Source: Sipunculus nudus (lineage: Eukaryota; Annelida; Sipuncula; Golfingiida; Sipunculidae). Taken from it: a stretch of 64,000 nucleotides of DNA. The translations under genes and the position numbers were made by a program. The notes beneath the pieces are model-generated. The model was not told the origin of the DNA. It ran no database searches and saw only the letters and a list, made by a program, of their open reading frames with translations. The stretch is taken from positions 57,852,019 to 57,916,018 of the forward strand of contig CM049306.1 in NCBI GenBank assembly GCA_026874595.1. Reading direction: 5' to 3'. This document shows, piece by piece, positions 48,195 to 59,705 of the stretch. Numbering within the stretch: the stretch's first letter is position 1; every line of letters starts with the position of its first letter.

Positions 48195-48311
48195 TTAACG
48201 CTCCATATCTTTAAGGGTTTCATGTGATCCGCATGCATTGTTTCCTTTTTCAGCCACCCGGTTCTGCTGTTCAAACCAGTCATAACTTTCCCATGGGAGG
48301 GAACTCATTTC
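48195..48311 (-). CDS. candidate terminal exon, function unknown
   Basis: On the minus strand the intron ends with a long pyrimidine tract (CTCTTCTTTGTTTTCTATTTCAG). It is followed in phase 0 by 38 codons and TAA (48195-48197). The residues look like protein: SSLPWESYDWFEQQN, then ACGSHETLKDMER at the C-terminus. No family is recognised. The complementary strand also offers an acceptor (GTTTCCTTTTTCAG) and 28 codons to a stop at 48338-48340. I prefer the minus reading for its longer frame and stronger pyrimidine tract. Upstream exons were not identified. Confidence 0.42.
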   Translation of the reverse strand, partial: EMSSLPWESYDWFEQQNRVAEKGNNACGSHETLKDMER

Positions 48312-48639
48312 CTGAAATAGAAAACAAAGAAGAGACCTGACAGGTGCACCAAAAAGAGCCGTTGTCAGATGCTAACAAAATGAGAGGAGGATACAAAAAA
48401 ATCTCCACATGACCTAGTTGTTCTGAAGGTGCTTTGTCACATAAATCGGTCACACAAAAAGTGAGAAAATCCTGCGAATTATTTAGTGAACAGTGTCTGG
48501 CTGACAATGCACTTCGACCAGGTGCTAAACATGCACGGACGATGGTTTACGTTTTACACGCCGCATCCTATCAAACTGTGCACATCATAAAAAGTGAAAG
48601 GACCGTTGGCCACATCTTTTCTTGATTATCCACCTGAAC

Positions 48640-51340
48640 TGTACTGTAAGTCACAAAAATTCCTGCCACATACTCTCACATATACAGTTCATATAGTCAT
48701 ATAGTCCCGGCCGAAGTCTCAGTACTTGGATAGGTTAATTACAGATCTATCACACTAATCTTTGACCAATCAGAAGCCGTAATAAATACTCGTGTGTTTC
48801 TTATTCATTAATGTAGTCAATGTGACAGGGTTATTTTATGATTATTTCTGCAACAATGTATATATACACTATGCTTAATTTTTAAAACTATTTCCGTATA
48901 ATTAATTTTCTCATCCTTGATAACCAGATTTATTTTTTTGCAATTAATTTTTATATTTCATAAAAAACACATGCGTGCTACAAATACACGCATATTTATG
49001 TCAAAGATGGATACAAACAAAATATTGATTTATATAAAATTATTATAATTCGACCAGTTTAAATTTAAACGATCGCTAATAGTCATTTCAAGTAAAACCA
49101 CAATATCATTTTGCTATTCGCCAATTACGTAAAATCACGTTATATTTTACTACAATTTTATTTAAAAATGCATTAGTCTTAAGTGACTGAGTGTTTATTT
49201 ATAAAATACTCTTTGTTCCATCAGTTTATTTTCTTTGGAGGGTTTGTAGTATCCAATGACTGGTACAATAGTTCCTTGGGTAAGATTATACATTGATAGT
49301 AGGCTCATCTGCTGCACACAGCGTATTCCGAGTCAACCTATTTCACATGGCATGGTTGTCCCTTTATCGTTTAGACCAGTTCCAGTATACGGACATGCCC
49401 TAATATCGGCACTGACCCCTTTTTCTCTCATCATTGACATAGGTGTCAGGAGGGCTATAAGACAACAAACACAGCGCGTTGGGTTTTAACTAGTGTCAAA
49501 GACGCGGGTTTTGATTATTAGTACTACCCTGCCTGTGATGTGTAAATCAAAGAACAAAGTGACAGGGTCTCGTTGATTCACAAATAAATTCCTTATGCAT
49601 ATTACGAGAGACATTACGGAGACATAGACACAACAGATTCCGAACACCCATTTTGGACATGCGCATTCCATAGGAGGACTTCTTTACGACAGCTGCGTGG
49701 GTTCATACGCGCAGGATGTCGTAATGGAAAAAGTCTTTGGGGTAGTTCCCAATACCATAATCGTGTGCTTAAGACTTAATATATAGCCTTTTAATACCCG
49801 TACATGTTCACTCAACTATGTTATGCTTGTTTCTTGTAGCACGTTCCTGTCACAGTCACTTAGTGGTGGACATCTCTATAAACGTAAGCAAATGGTACCA
49901 TTTACGCACTAATACATCATACCTATAAGCATGTCAGGTTCGTTTTTGTTCATATTTGCTAAATTTGTCGGGAAAATTATGATTTAAATGTTGATTATTT
50001 TACCATAAGAGGTACGTTAGAGTAAAATGAAAAATATCTATAATGTTAATTGTGATATGGTATAACGCGGTTCTATAGTCTATATGTGCAAACCAGGTCA
50101 CATCCTCTTTACAATAAAAAATCACTCAGCAAACACACGCACACACAGACACACCCTCTCACACAAAAGTAAGGATGGTGGCAATAAACTGATTCGAGAT
50201 GTGAAGTATAAACTTGGTAATGATATTATTGTGTTATTATTTTATATAACGGTCTTCCCTGTGATATATTTCGAGGCATTTAATGAAAACGGATGCAATT
50301 CAGCAAATAAACTCCCCACCAATTATATCCCCACCTATATCCTTTTGTGGTCATCTGTTCTCCAAACAAACACAATGTATGTGTGTATGGATCTCTTTCT
50401 ATGTTTTTAAAAGAAAGTTTTTACTTTCGCCCCGATTGGAAACATTTAATTTAATTATCATGGATTCAATTATGATATTGTAGATTTATTTTTAAAGCCT
50501 GATACCTTCTACCTTCTTCTAGGTAAACCCTAGAAATTAATCGTTATAATATATTTTGAGCTCTTGGTCTTGCACAAAGACCGCGTAACCTTGAACGTAG
50601 CTTTGGCGTTAAAAGGGGGCGCGGGTATTTTGAAGTCTCTTGTTTCTGATGAATTAACGTCTGCACACACACGGACACACATCCTATATCGCCAAAAAAT
50701 ATGAAAAAAAATACCCACGTATGATCTGAACATATGGTAAGATATTCATATATTTTCTGAAAAGATATATTACAAATTAAGTTACTCTAATGTCAAGTTA
50801 TACATAAAACGGCGTTTTTTAGTTTTTTTTGTACCTGGATTTTGTCAATTTACCGAGCTATACGGGTATATATCTTCCTGAGAGAACTCGATATTTAGTT
50901 CTGTAGTTGGAGTAGTTAGATTTGAGCTTTAATTTATTAGACCCCGGCAATAGGAACATATGGAACAGATGCTAGCTTTAGGATATGTAGTTGCAGATTG
51001 TGGGATGATCTTAAGTAGGGGCAGCTGAATCACTGATGTTAAGATAACTTTTCTCATAATCACCACTTAGAGATCACAAGCCTGGTGAGCAGGTTCACAC
51101 TTTCACGTGAGAAGCCGCGGTATAACTGCTTTACTCTGTAAAACCGTGTATGTGAGAAACAGTATATATATAATGTTACCCTTACCGCTATTTTACCGAC
51201 TCCATGCTCGGACCCCCAACTCGGAAGCTAATCGTCGATGCGTCTGGAAACCATTATTATCACAGCTGATGTATCAGGCACAAGAGTTTATTATCAGAGG
51301 ATTAGAGATATATCATCAGAAAACACTGTGATGGCAGTAC
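48640..51340. other. no gene recognised
   Basis: AT-rich. Short frames occur on both strands without adequate splice or promoter context. Confidence 0.35.
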
Positions 51341-51348
51341 TATAAAAG
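51341..51348 (+). promoter_or_regulatory. TATA box
   Basis: A canonical TATAAAAG lies 58 bases before the ATG at 51399. A start site about 30 bases downstream (near 51371) would leave a leader of about 25-30 bases. Confidence 0.35.
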
Positions 51349-51398
51349 CCACTTCCCAACAACTAACACACCGCACATTATCTACACTGTTTTATCAC

Positions 51399-51686
51399 AT
51401 GTCCTCGACGGGACAGCGCGGAAAACGTCTTAATTGTTTTGCCACCTTGTTTGCTCCACTATTCTTATTGTATAGGAGAAAAACGTTGATATTGGGAAAA
51501 TACACTGAGAGCAGACGCTTCTTATTTCTGCCTATAGTTGGTAAAACTTACAGGTCAAAGAGCAGGTCACCTTGTAACAAACCACTTTCGAGAACTGGAA
51601 GCGTTCGGGAAATAGATAAAACGGTTGCTCGTCACTTGCCCCAGTTTCTTTTCCAGGATTTTTCTCTCAACAGAGAATATTTCTGA
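51399..51686 (+). CDS. 95-codon open frame behind a TATA box, unknown
   Basis: The frame starts MSSTGQRGKRLNCFATLFAP. The basic start plus the hydrophobic core NCFATLFAPLFLLY resembles a signal anchor, and the remainder is basic and Ser/Arg-rich. The ATG context (ATCACATGT) is weak. No polyadenylation signal is close. It could be a small intronless gene or coincidence. Confidence 0.25.
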   Translation: MSSTGQRGKRLNCFATLFAPLFLLYRRKTLILGKYTESRRFLFLPIVGKTYRSKSRSPCNKPLSRTGSVREIDKTVARHLPQFLFQDFSLNREYF

Positions 51687-51981
51687 CGGCCGGACCGTGG
51701 ATGGATGTGATTCCTAATACCACGCGACCGGTGAATTTCTCTTTAAATCTGTCTTATTCACAACCACACAGAAACTTTTGATTTATTTCACCGATATTCT
51801 GTTGCTGTGTCAGTGTGCACGTAAAGGTAACAAAATACCCTCTGTCAAAGACAAACATATCATTTTCCAAGATCAAACATATTCGAGTGTGTAACAAATA
51901 CATTATAGACCAAAAGGTGCATCGAATTAACTATAAGCCTACAATCAACACAGAACTGGTCAAATACCGACCATCACGAGA

Positions 51982-53560
51982 TCGGTCACCACCTAGACCA
52001 GTCCCTCCATTTCAGTCTCCTGTCCCGGTCACCACCTAGACCAGTCACTCCATTTCAGATCCTGTCCCGGTCACCACCTAGACCAGTCACTTCATTTCAG
52101 CCCCCCCCCCCCTCCCGGTCACCACCAGGACCAGTCACTTCATTTCAGTCTCCTGTCCGGGTCACCACCTAGACCAGTCACTCCATTTCAGATCCTGTCC
52201 CGTCACCACCTGGACCAGTCACTCCATCTTAGTTCCCTGTTCCGGTCAACAATTAGACCAGTCACTCCATTTGAGTCTCCTGTCCCGGTCACCACCTGGA
52301 CCAGTCATTCTATCTCAGATCCTGTCCCGGTCACCACCTAGACCAGTCACTCCATTTCAGTCCCCTGTCCCGGTCACCACCTAGACCAGTCACTTCATTT
52401 CAGCCCCCCGTCCCGGTCACCACCTAGACCAGTCACTCCATTTCAGTCTCCTGTCCCGGTCACCACCTAGACCAGTCACTCCATTTCAGTCTCCTGTCCT
52501 GGTCACCACCTGGACCAGTAACGCCATTTCAGCCTCCTGTCCCGGTCACCACCTGGACCAGTCACTCCATCTCAGATCCTGTCCCGGTCACCACCTAGAC
52601 TAGTCACTTCATTTCAATCCCCCGTCCCGGTCACCACCTAGACCAGTCACTCCATTTCCGTCCCCTGCCCCGGTCACTACCTAGACCAGTCACTCCATTT
52701 CAGTCTCCTGTCCCGGTCACAACCTAGACCAGTCACTTCATTTCAGTCCCCTGTCCCGTTCACCACCTAGACCAGTCACTCCATTTTAGTCTCCTCTCCC
52801 GGTCACCACCTAGACCAGTCACTCCATCACTGTCTCCTGTCCCGGTCACCACCTGGACCAGTCACTCCATCTCAGTCTCCTGTCCCGGTCCCCACCTAGA
52901 CCAGTCACTCCATTTCCGTCCCCTGTAAAGGTCCCAGTCACTCCAGTGCTGTCTATACTCTCTGTCAAGGCCATCCTTGACGCCTTCTATACTCCATGTC
53001 CAGGTCACCCTTAACCAGCAATTAAGTCACTCCATCTATACTCTATGTCCAGGCCATCTTTAAAAAGCTCTGTTACTCTGTCTTGACTATGTCAATACTC
53101 ATTGTCCAGAACACCCTTGACCATGCCAGTCTTTCCGTAAATATTCCATGTCCAGAACACCCTTGACCATGCCAGTCTTTCCGTAAATATTCCATGTCCA
53201 GAACACCCTCGACCAGGCCAGTACGTCCACGGTCAATACTCCATGCCAAGAACATCCTTGACCAGGCCAGTCATTCCGTCAATACTGCAGGTCACCCTTA
53301 GGCAAACCAGTCATTTGTCTTATTATCCATGTCCAGCTCACACTTAACCAGCAGGTCAATCCATCTATACTCTATGTCCAGGCCACCCTTAACTTACTCC
53401 GTGACTCCGTCTATAACCCGTCTATACTCCATTTCCAAACAGCCTTGACTGGTCCAGTCACTCCGGCCGTCAATACACCATGTAACCCTTAGCAAACCAG
53501 TCATTTCTCCTATTATCCAGGTCCAAGTCGGCCTTTACCATAATCTCCCCAGTCTAGGTT
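51982..53560. repeat. 43-46-bp minisatellite with homogeneous and degenerate halves
   Basis: At 51982-52925 about 22 copies of a 43-bp unit (CCCGGTCACCACCTAGACCA then GTCACTCCATTTCAGTCTCC) are nearly uniform. From 52926 to 53560 units of about 46 bp and other lengths are diverged but alignable (GGTCACC, GACCAG, TCACTCCAT and ATGTCC landmarks), with a local 46-bp triplet at about 53099-53236. It is best read as one array with recent expansion on the left. Confidence 0.92.
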
Positions 53561-53620
53561 AGCACTGCTTGCACTAACAAGTTAAGCGTAGGTCACAGAG
53601 ACCACATTAAAGATTTGATA

Positions 53621-53623
<3 letters not shown>

Positions 53624-53709
<86 letters not shown>
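53624..53709. repeat. compound (CT)n-(AT)n microsatellite
   Basis: About 27 CT units run into about 15 TA units. Confidence 0.97.
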
Positions 53710-53714
<5 letters not shown>

Positions 53715-54394
53715 CTCAACATGTGTTTGTATGACAAAGTCAGCTATAGCAGGCTGTCTGTATCTCTTTCTCATTTCATTCTCTCTTTCTCTTCTTTTTT
53801 TCTCCTTCTCTTTATTATCTCTCAGACCTTCCATTTTTTTAAAAATTATAATGACTGCATTATTGGGTGAGCCATTGGTCCGTCTTATTTTACCACCTTC
53901 TGTTTTGCTCATCATTCATTGTTACATAATGTTTGAAGTCTATAACAAATGATACGAAAAAGACTACCCCTTTGTTTCCTCTTGTCAGTTTATTTGGTTT
54001 GATAAGAGCGGCCCTGTACATAGGAACAATCATCACCCAGGTCTGGAGCACGTGATATCCACTGCACAGTCGTATGTTTCCGCAGGATTGTCACAAACAA
54101 TTATGGAAAGGTCTAACTGTAAACACGAACAGGTTCTAAAGATGCTACATCAAATAGGGCAAGAAAAACAGGTCATCAAGCTTGTAATACGCTGAAAGTC
54201 AAATCAGATACGCGAACTACTCCTTATAGATAAGAAAAGAAAAATGCCTCTTTGGCACACTTACGAAGGCACAAATTCATGCACATCAATCACACACGAA
54301 AACACACATACACCATTTCATTTTAGTTTAATATGAAACATGAGGTATTTATAATGTTCTCCGGTATCTACCAAAATTGTTACTCCCGCAAGAC

Positions 54395-55400
54395 GTGTCA
54401 TTGCACCAACGTCCACAGGACATGTAACTGTGGTAATGTTAGGACCTATCATTTTGCTGATGCCAAAGGACACGTCATTGTGCTGAAGTTTGGTCCTGTC
54501 TTTTTGCTAAATAGTAATGTCTCAGGACGAGTCATTATGCTGATGACCTAAAACGTCATTGTGCTGATCTCCAAGGACACCATTGAACTGATGTCCCAGG
54601 ACGAGTCATTGTGTTGATGTCTCAGGACGTCATTGTGCTGATTTTAGGACCTGTCTTTGTGCTAATGTCCCAGGACGCCATTGTGCTCACGTACCAAGAC
54701 GTCATTGTGCTGATGTCCCAGGACGTCATTGTGCTGATGTCCCAGGATGTGTCATTGTACTGATTTCCAAGGACGTCATTGTGTTGATGTCTCAGGACGT
54801 GTCATTGTGCTGATGTCCCTGGACGTTTCATTGTGCTGATGTCCCGGTATGTGTCATTGTACTGATGTCCCAGGATGTCATTGTGTTGATGCCCATGGAC
54901 GTGCCATTGTGCTGATGTCCCAGGACGTCATTGCGCTAGTCTCCCAGGACGTCATTGTGCTGATGTCCCTGGACGTGTCATTGTATTGGTATCTAAGGAC
55001 GTCATTGTGCTGATGTCCCAGTAAGTGTCACTAAGGTCTTTTCCATATACGTGTCTTTGTGCTATTGTCCCACGACGTCACTGTGCTGATGTCCTAGTAC
55101 GTGTCACACTGCTGATGTTCAAAGACAGGTCAGTGTGCTGATGAAAAAGGACACATCATTGTGTGATGTCCAAGGACGTGTCGCTGTGCTGATATTCAAG
55201 GACATCATTGTGCTGATGTCCCAAGACATCGTTGTGTTGATGTCCTAAAAAGTGTCATTGTGCTGATGTCCAAGGACGTTATTGTGCTAATGTCCTAGGT
55301 CGTCATTATGGTAATGTTCCAGGACGTCATTGTGCTGTTGTCCGAATACATGTCATTGTACTGATGTCCCAGGGCGTCAGTATGCTGATGTCCCAGGGGT
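54395..55400. repeat. 23/25-bp minisatellite containing GGACGTCATT
   Basis: About 40 copies of CCAGGACGTCATTGTGCTGA-TGT (23 bp) or the GACGTGTCATT variant (25 bp). Many units carry GACGTCA, seven of eight bases of the ATF/CREB site TGACGTCA. Confidence 0.93.
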
Positions 55401-56224
55401 TTGTGTATGGCGTTTGAGTGACTGTAAACTTATGCTCCATGTCCTGTAGGCAAGCTAATCCAAACGATACTTAGTTAACCGAATAAGAGACTGATTGGCC
55501 ATGCACATATAAAAGATTTATTGACTTTTGCCCATGCATTTACATATGCAATGTTCAGTCGCCAGACGGCGTGGCAGTCACTGACGTTAGCAACAGTTTC
55601 GCTTCCATTCACAAGTAGAACTTTCACCAACATTACAAAGCGCGTGCTTGGAATGATAAATGAAAAAAAAATCAGCTGTGTTTCAGAAAGAATGATCACT
55701 TTTTTCAATATTTAGCCATATGTGCAGCAGCTTAACAATCATCCAGTCCCTAGCCCCATGCTTAAACAAGGTATCGCTCTACCGAGGTACAAGACATAAC
55801 ACATGCAAAGTAATTCTCGGTATGCATTGACGATATGTTTCATATTTTCATGCGAGTCTTTTCCCTTGATGTTCCACATGTAATCATTGATAATGAGAGT
55901 AATTATTATAACAGAAATACATTCAATGTAAATGATTCCGTTCAATATTTGAAATAAATCAACCATAAAACAGCTTAAACATAATATAAAATGAATTTGG
56001 TATTTTTATATGTCGGATAAGGAGAACAATTTTAGCATGTATCTTTAGTGAGAAACTGTACATGCATTTATACTTAAATTGAGACTGTGTCACATATTAA
56101 CGTGTACTTACTGTTGGCCCATCCCTTATACATATACCCAAGTCCAGAATGATTCACTCACTGTATATAAGACGTAATCTGTGAATATCCCCGGAGGCCA
56201 AGTTAACGCATTAAAGATAGCAAC

Positions 56225-56478
56225 AATATACCCCCCACCACCACCCACCCCCAAACACACACTTTTCAGCAAGGGGATGAGGGTTGTCAATGTAATCATC
56301 CCCCTGCTATTCAGAGAATAATATTTATATTGGAAATAAAATATATCAATAATTAAAATTAAAGACTTTGGTTCCATTTCTGAGTTAAACATGAAATATT
56401 ATATACCTAAACCTATTTTTTTAAACCTTATATACTTAATCGTTATATATTTTAAAAATGTCACACAGACGATAAATA

Positions 56479-56531
<53 letters not shown>

Positions 56532-56538
56532 AATACAT

Positions 56539-56598
<60 letters not shown>
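56225..56598 (+). repeat. interspersed repeat ending in long (AT)n, copy B
   Basis: The second copy of the 39042 repeat. It shares AGCAAGGGGA-GAGGG, GTCAATGTAATCATC, ATTCAGAGAATAATATTTATA and TGTCACACAGACGATAAAT, and ends in about 118 bases of (AT)n with few interruptions (56481-56598). Confidence 0.8.
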
Positions 56599-56601
<3 letters not shown>

Positions 56602-56639
56602 CCCAACTTTGATTAGCCTACCACTCCGAGTCACCTAAC

Positions 56640-56670
56640 CCCCCCCCCCCCCACCCCCCCACCCCCCAAC
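56640..56670. repeat. C-rich homopolymer tract
   Basis: Long C runs broken by single A residues. Confidence 0.95.
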
Positions 56671-58838
56671 CGGCCCTACATTGTTGGAGATGAATTGACA
56701 ACACTGACCTTGCACGCTGTTGAAACCTCTCTGTATCGTTTGGTGAATTAGTTCGCGTTTCATATGACAGGGGGCGGTACATGCTGGTATCAATATCAAG
56801 TAGTTTTGATCGAAATAGTGTAGGCCTATCAAGAGTTGTTCTAAGTTAAACTTTTTAACATTTGTTTAGTCGAAATAAACATAAATTATAAAAAAATTGT
56901 AATTCTATGGAGTTCCGAATTTTAAGTTGAAACTGATACAAAATTCGACGGATAAAATGAATCAACGAGCGACAATTCCAATTACATGTATTTAATTAAG
57001 CAAAGCTCCGGTAAAGATTACCTTGGAAACAGTGCGTGATCAGCTTTGTCTATACCCGACTAATTAGCTGATTACTAACTTTGTAAATACACTAATTCTT
57101 GTCTCTGATTTACTGAACTTCTTAGTAATACATATATTTAAAAAATCAATTGTTGAACAGCTTTTTTCTGTTACCTATAATTACATGAAAAAGTCTTCTT
57201 TTTAGAGTATCAAAATTTATTTGTTTTTTTTTTACCTCTGAAAAAAGAGATATCCAGCTTTAAGTAAAAATTCCCTCCCCTTACTCTTATTAACTAATTA
57301 ATTTATTTTTATAATTATTACGCTTATATCTTTTTCCCGCTTTATCGCATCGTCAATGAAGCGGGAACAACTTAATATGAGCTTAATATGACCAGTTGTT
57401 TAATAAGTGTAACATCTCTATGATCATGAGCCCGTGCTCATCAGGAATGATGACTTTATTGCACAACCGTTGGTGGAGAAGCGCAGGCTCTTCACCGAGC
57501 GCATTCCAGCGCTATCTTGTGTCTGTTCAAAACAACTTTTTCCGTAGTGACCTCTGGTGGTGATCGAAGTTTCAGCTCCTCGGCAACATTGATATTTCAC
57601 CGAACACATGCGAACTGGAGGCGAGGATTCCCGAGTGAAGGTGGACGAGTGCGTAGTCTAAGGTCAAGGACATAGTAAGGTAGTGAAGACCTCAATCGGT
57701 GTTGTTTGTTCAGTGTTTACCTCAGAAACCTCTTCGATGATTACCTATTGCTTTCTTTTGTTACCTGTCAATGTATGGTTTCTTCGAATTGCAACTTCCG
57801 AGCCAAACAAAACCACTCAATTCTACCTCCCTGACCCTGCCCCCTTCCTCCCTGACAATGATAAACATTGCGACGAAGGGTGACTATTAAATGTTAGATA
57901 TATCTGAGAGTAAATGTTGTAGTTACCACCCCTTGTATGCACTTGGGTGGGATTCAAACCTCTGTATGAAACGTGTCTATAAAAGGGAGATGGATAGATA
58001 GCTATATTTTATTCACAACAACAACACATACAGATCACAGTAAAATATAAATAAATATAAAAATATAAATATCTATCAAAATTATATTCATGAAATCTGC
58101 AAGTGTTAAAAGCTATGAAAAAGCAGCACTAAAAAGTAACCTTACATTTTGTGAGGTAAACTTATTTCCATAGTGGACCTTAAGAACACATTTTACATGA
58201 TAGCAGACCATGCATACAATTTAGAAAATTTATCATATAAATTAATTTCAGAGTGCTGACTAAGAATATCAAACATGGAAAAACTTGTACATATGTCGAC
58301 CAGTTACGTATATTAAATCTATGACTACGATATTATAAAAATTACAGTGATAATAATAGTTACAATTGTATAGTTTAAAACAACTGAGTATATAATTAAA
58401 ATATGATTATAGAATAACAAAAGAAACTGAGTAACAAAGATATTCATGTACCTGTGAGTTACATATATTAAAATACTGTGACTAAGAGTTTCAAAGATAA
58501 AAAAAAATGAAAATGATTAATAATTATGTTATAAATATTCCATTTTCCAGTTCCTTCATTTTCCCAAATAAGTAGTCTTTGCAGTTCTTCATAAATAATC
58601 TTACTGTTAGAAGTAACTCAAGTATCTCATTTTTTAAAAACAAAATTCTGTTATGATAAGCTTATTGCAAAAATTCCCTTCTTAATTAAGTCTATAACTC
58701 TTATAAAACAAGAGCCTAAGTACACAAAACGTTGCGCTACATATATATTCTAATTGCTTCTGTCATGGCAGTTATGAGCAGTACGACCTGTGTCTTTTTA
58801 GACCAAAATACATAGTAACTAAAGTAACATGCACTTAC
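56671..58838. other. no gene recognised; possible 3' untranslated region at right
   Basis: AT-rich. An AATAAA signal on the minus strand (TTTATT at 58008-58013) would suit a minus transcript whose coding exons lie at 58839-59175. A minus frame at 57424-57609 is unconvincing. Confidence 0.3.
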
Positions 58839-59035
58839 AGTTGCCAATATTTTGCAGTTGTATTGAAAATATGATACATTTGCCATGGTGAAGAAGTTTT
58901 AATGTCACCCCATGAAACTGAAAATAAAACTGCCTTTTCCAGAAAATACAATTCTCTGTGGTCAAATACCACTTATCTCCATATATGGCGAGGCAACGAA
59001 ACAGTTGTCTGTTAATGGTGCAAGACGTTTTGTCG
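58839..59035 (-). CDS. candidate exon or 3' untranslated sequence, unknown
   Basis: On the minus strand the acceptor CATTGCTGCCTGCAG is followed by 65 open codons (DKTSCTINRQLFRCLA, then a Cys/aromatic-rich stretch) to a perfect GTAAGT donor at 58838-58833. Without splicing the frame ends six codons later. It is an alternative to the terminal exon at 59113, which lies 80 bases upstream; both cannot be coding in the same transcript as drawn, since that exon already carries a stop. Confidence 0.28.
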
Positions 59036-59112
59036 CTGCAGGCAGCAATGATAAACACTGATAAAAAAAGAGCTTGGAGCGACTATAGAATTAGTGCGTA
59101 TGGGAAATGGTC

Positions 59113-59175
59113 TTAGTCAATAAAATGTGGATTTGTGTGTTGATCGTTTGTCTGCTGTGTCTCCTGGTGGCGAAC
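59113..59175 (-). CDS. candidate terminal exon, unknown
   Basis: On the minus strand the acceptor GAATTTCTCATTACAG leads in phase 0 into 20 hydrophilic codons (VRHQETQQTNDQHTNP) and TAA. It is short, so chance is a concern. An AATAAA 1.1 kb downstream could end the transcript. No upstream exon was found, since the next 3 kb upstream are repeat. Confidence 0.3.
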   Translation of the reverse strand, partial: VRHQETQQTNDQHTNPHFID

Positions 59176-59705
59176 CTGTAATGAGAAATTCATGATTTAT
59201 TAGTACACATAACATGCAATTGTGAAGCTCTTCACCGGGTCTCAAACCAGCAACCATTTAATATCAAGTCCTGTGTGCTACATGCGCACATGCAAGACGA
59301 GTTTGAAGTCAGGGGTCGAGTGGGGATGTTTAAATCTACTATTGACAATTGGTTGTGGTTTTTTAAATGAGGGTTAATTTTTATAAGCATTTATGTCATC
59401 TCAAAAGCTTTAAAAAATTAACCCTCGGCCATTTGTTAACTGCCTGCCACTATAGCATACTCCATCTCGGGCATCGCGCAATAAGGTAGAGTCACTGGTT
59501 TATTTGTAAACCCTTACAATTGAAATATACCAAATATATGTGGAATAGTCGTGATATGTGTGCATACAAATGCCTGGAGGGCGCAACACACCGTATGTGA
59601 ATGACATAGGCCTGCAGGACGCGCGCATAAGCCAAGTGGTGTAAACAAGCAGTGGGAGGAATCATGACGGATATGAGCATGTTGAATCATGTGAAGAATG
59701 GTTAT

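Noticed and set aside
48254-48340. Plus-strand terminal exon (starts PPGSAVQTSHNF)
   Set aside because: The acceptor is good, but the overlapping minus-strand exon has a longer frame and a stronger pyrimidine tract. Kept only as an alternative.
59125-59181. Plus-strand ATG with a signal-peptide-like leader (MWICVLIVCLLCLLVANL)
   Set aside because: It stops after 18 codons and has only a poor donor (GTAATG). The complementary strand gives a better exon with a proper acceptor. The leader character comes from reading that exon backwards.
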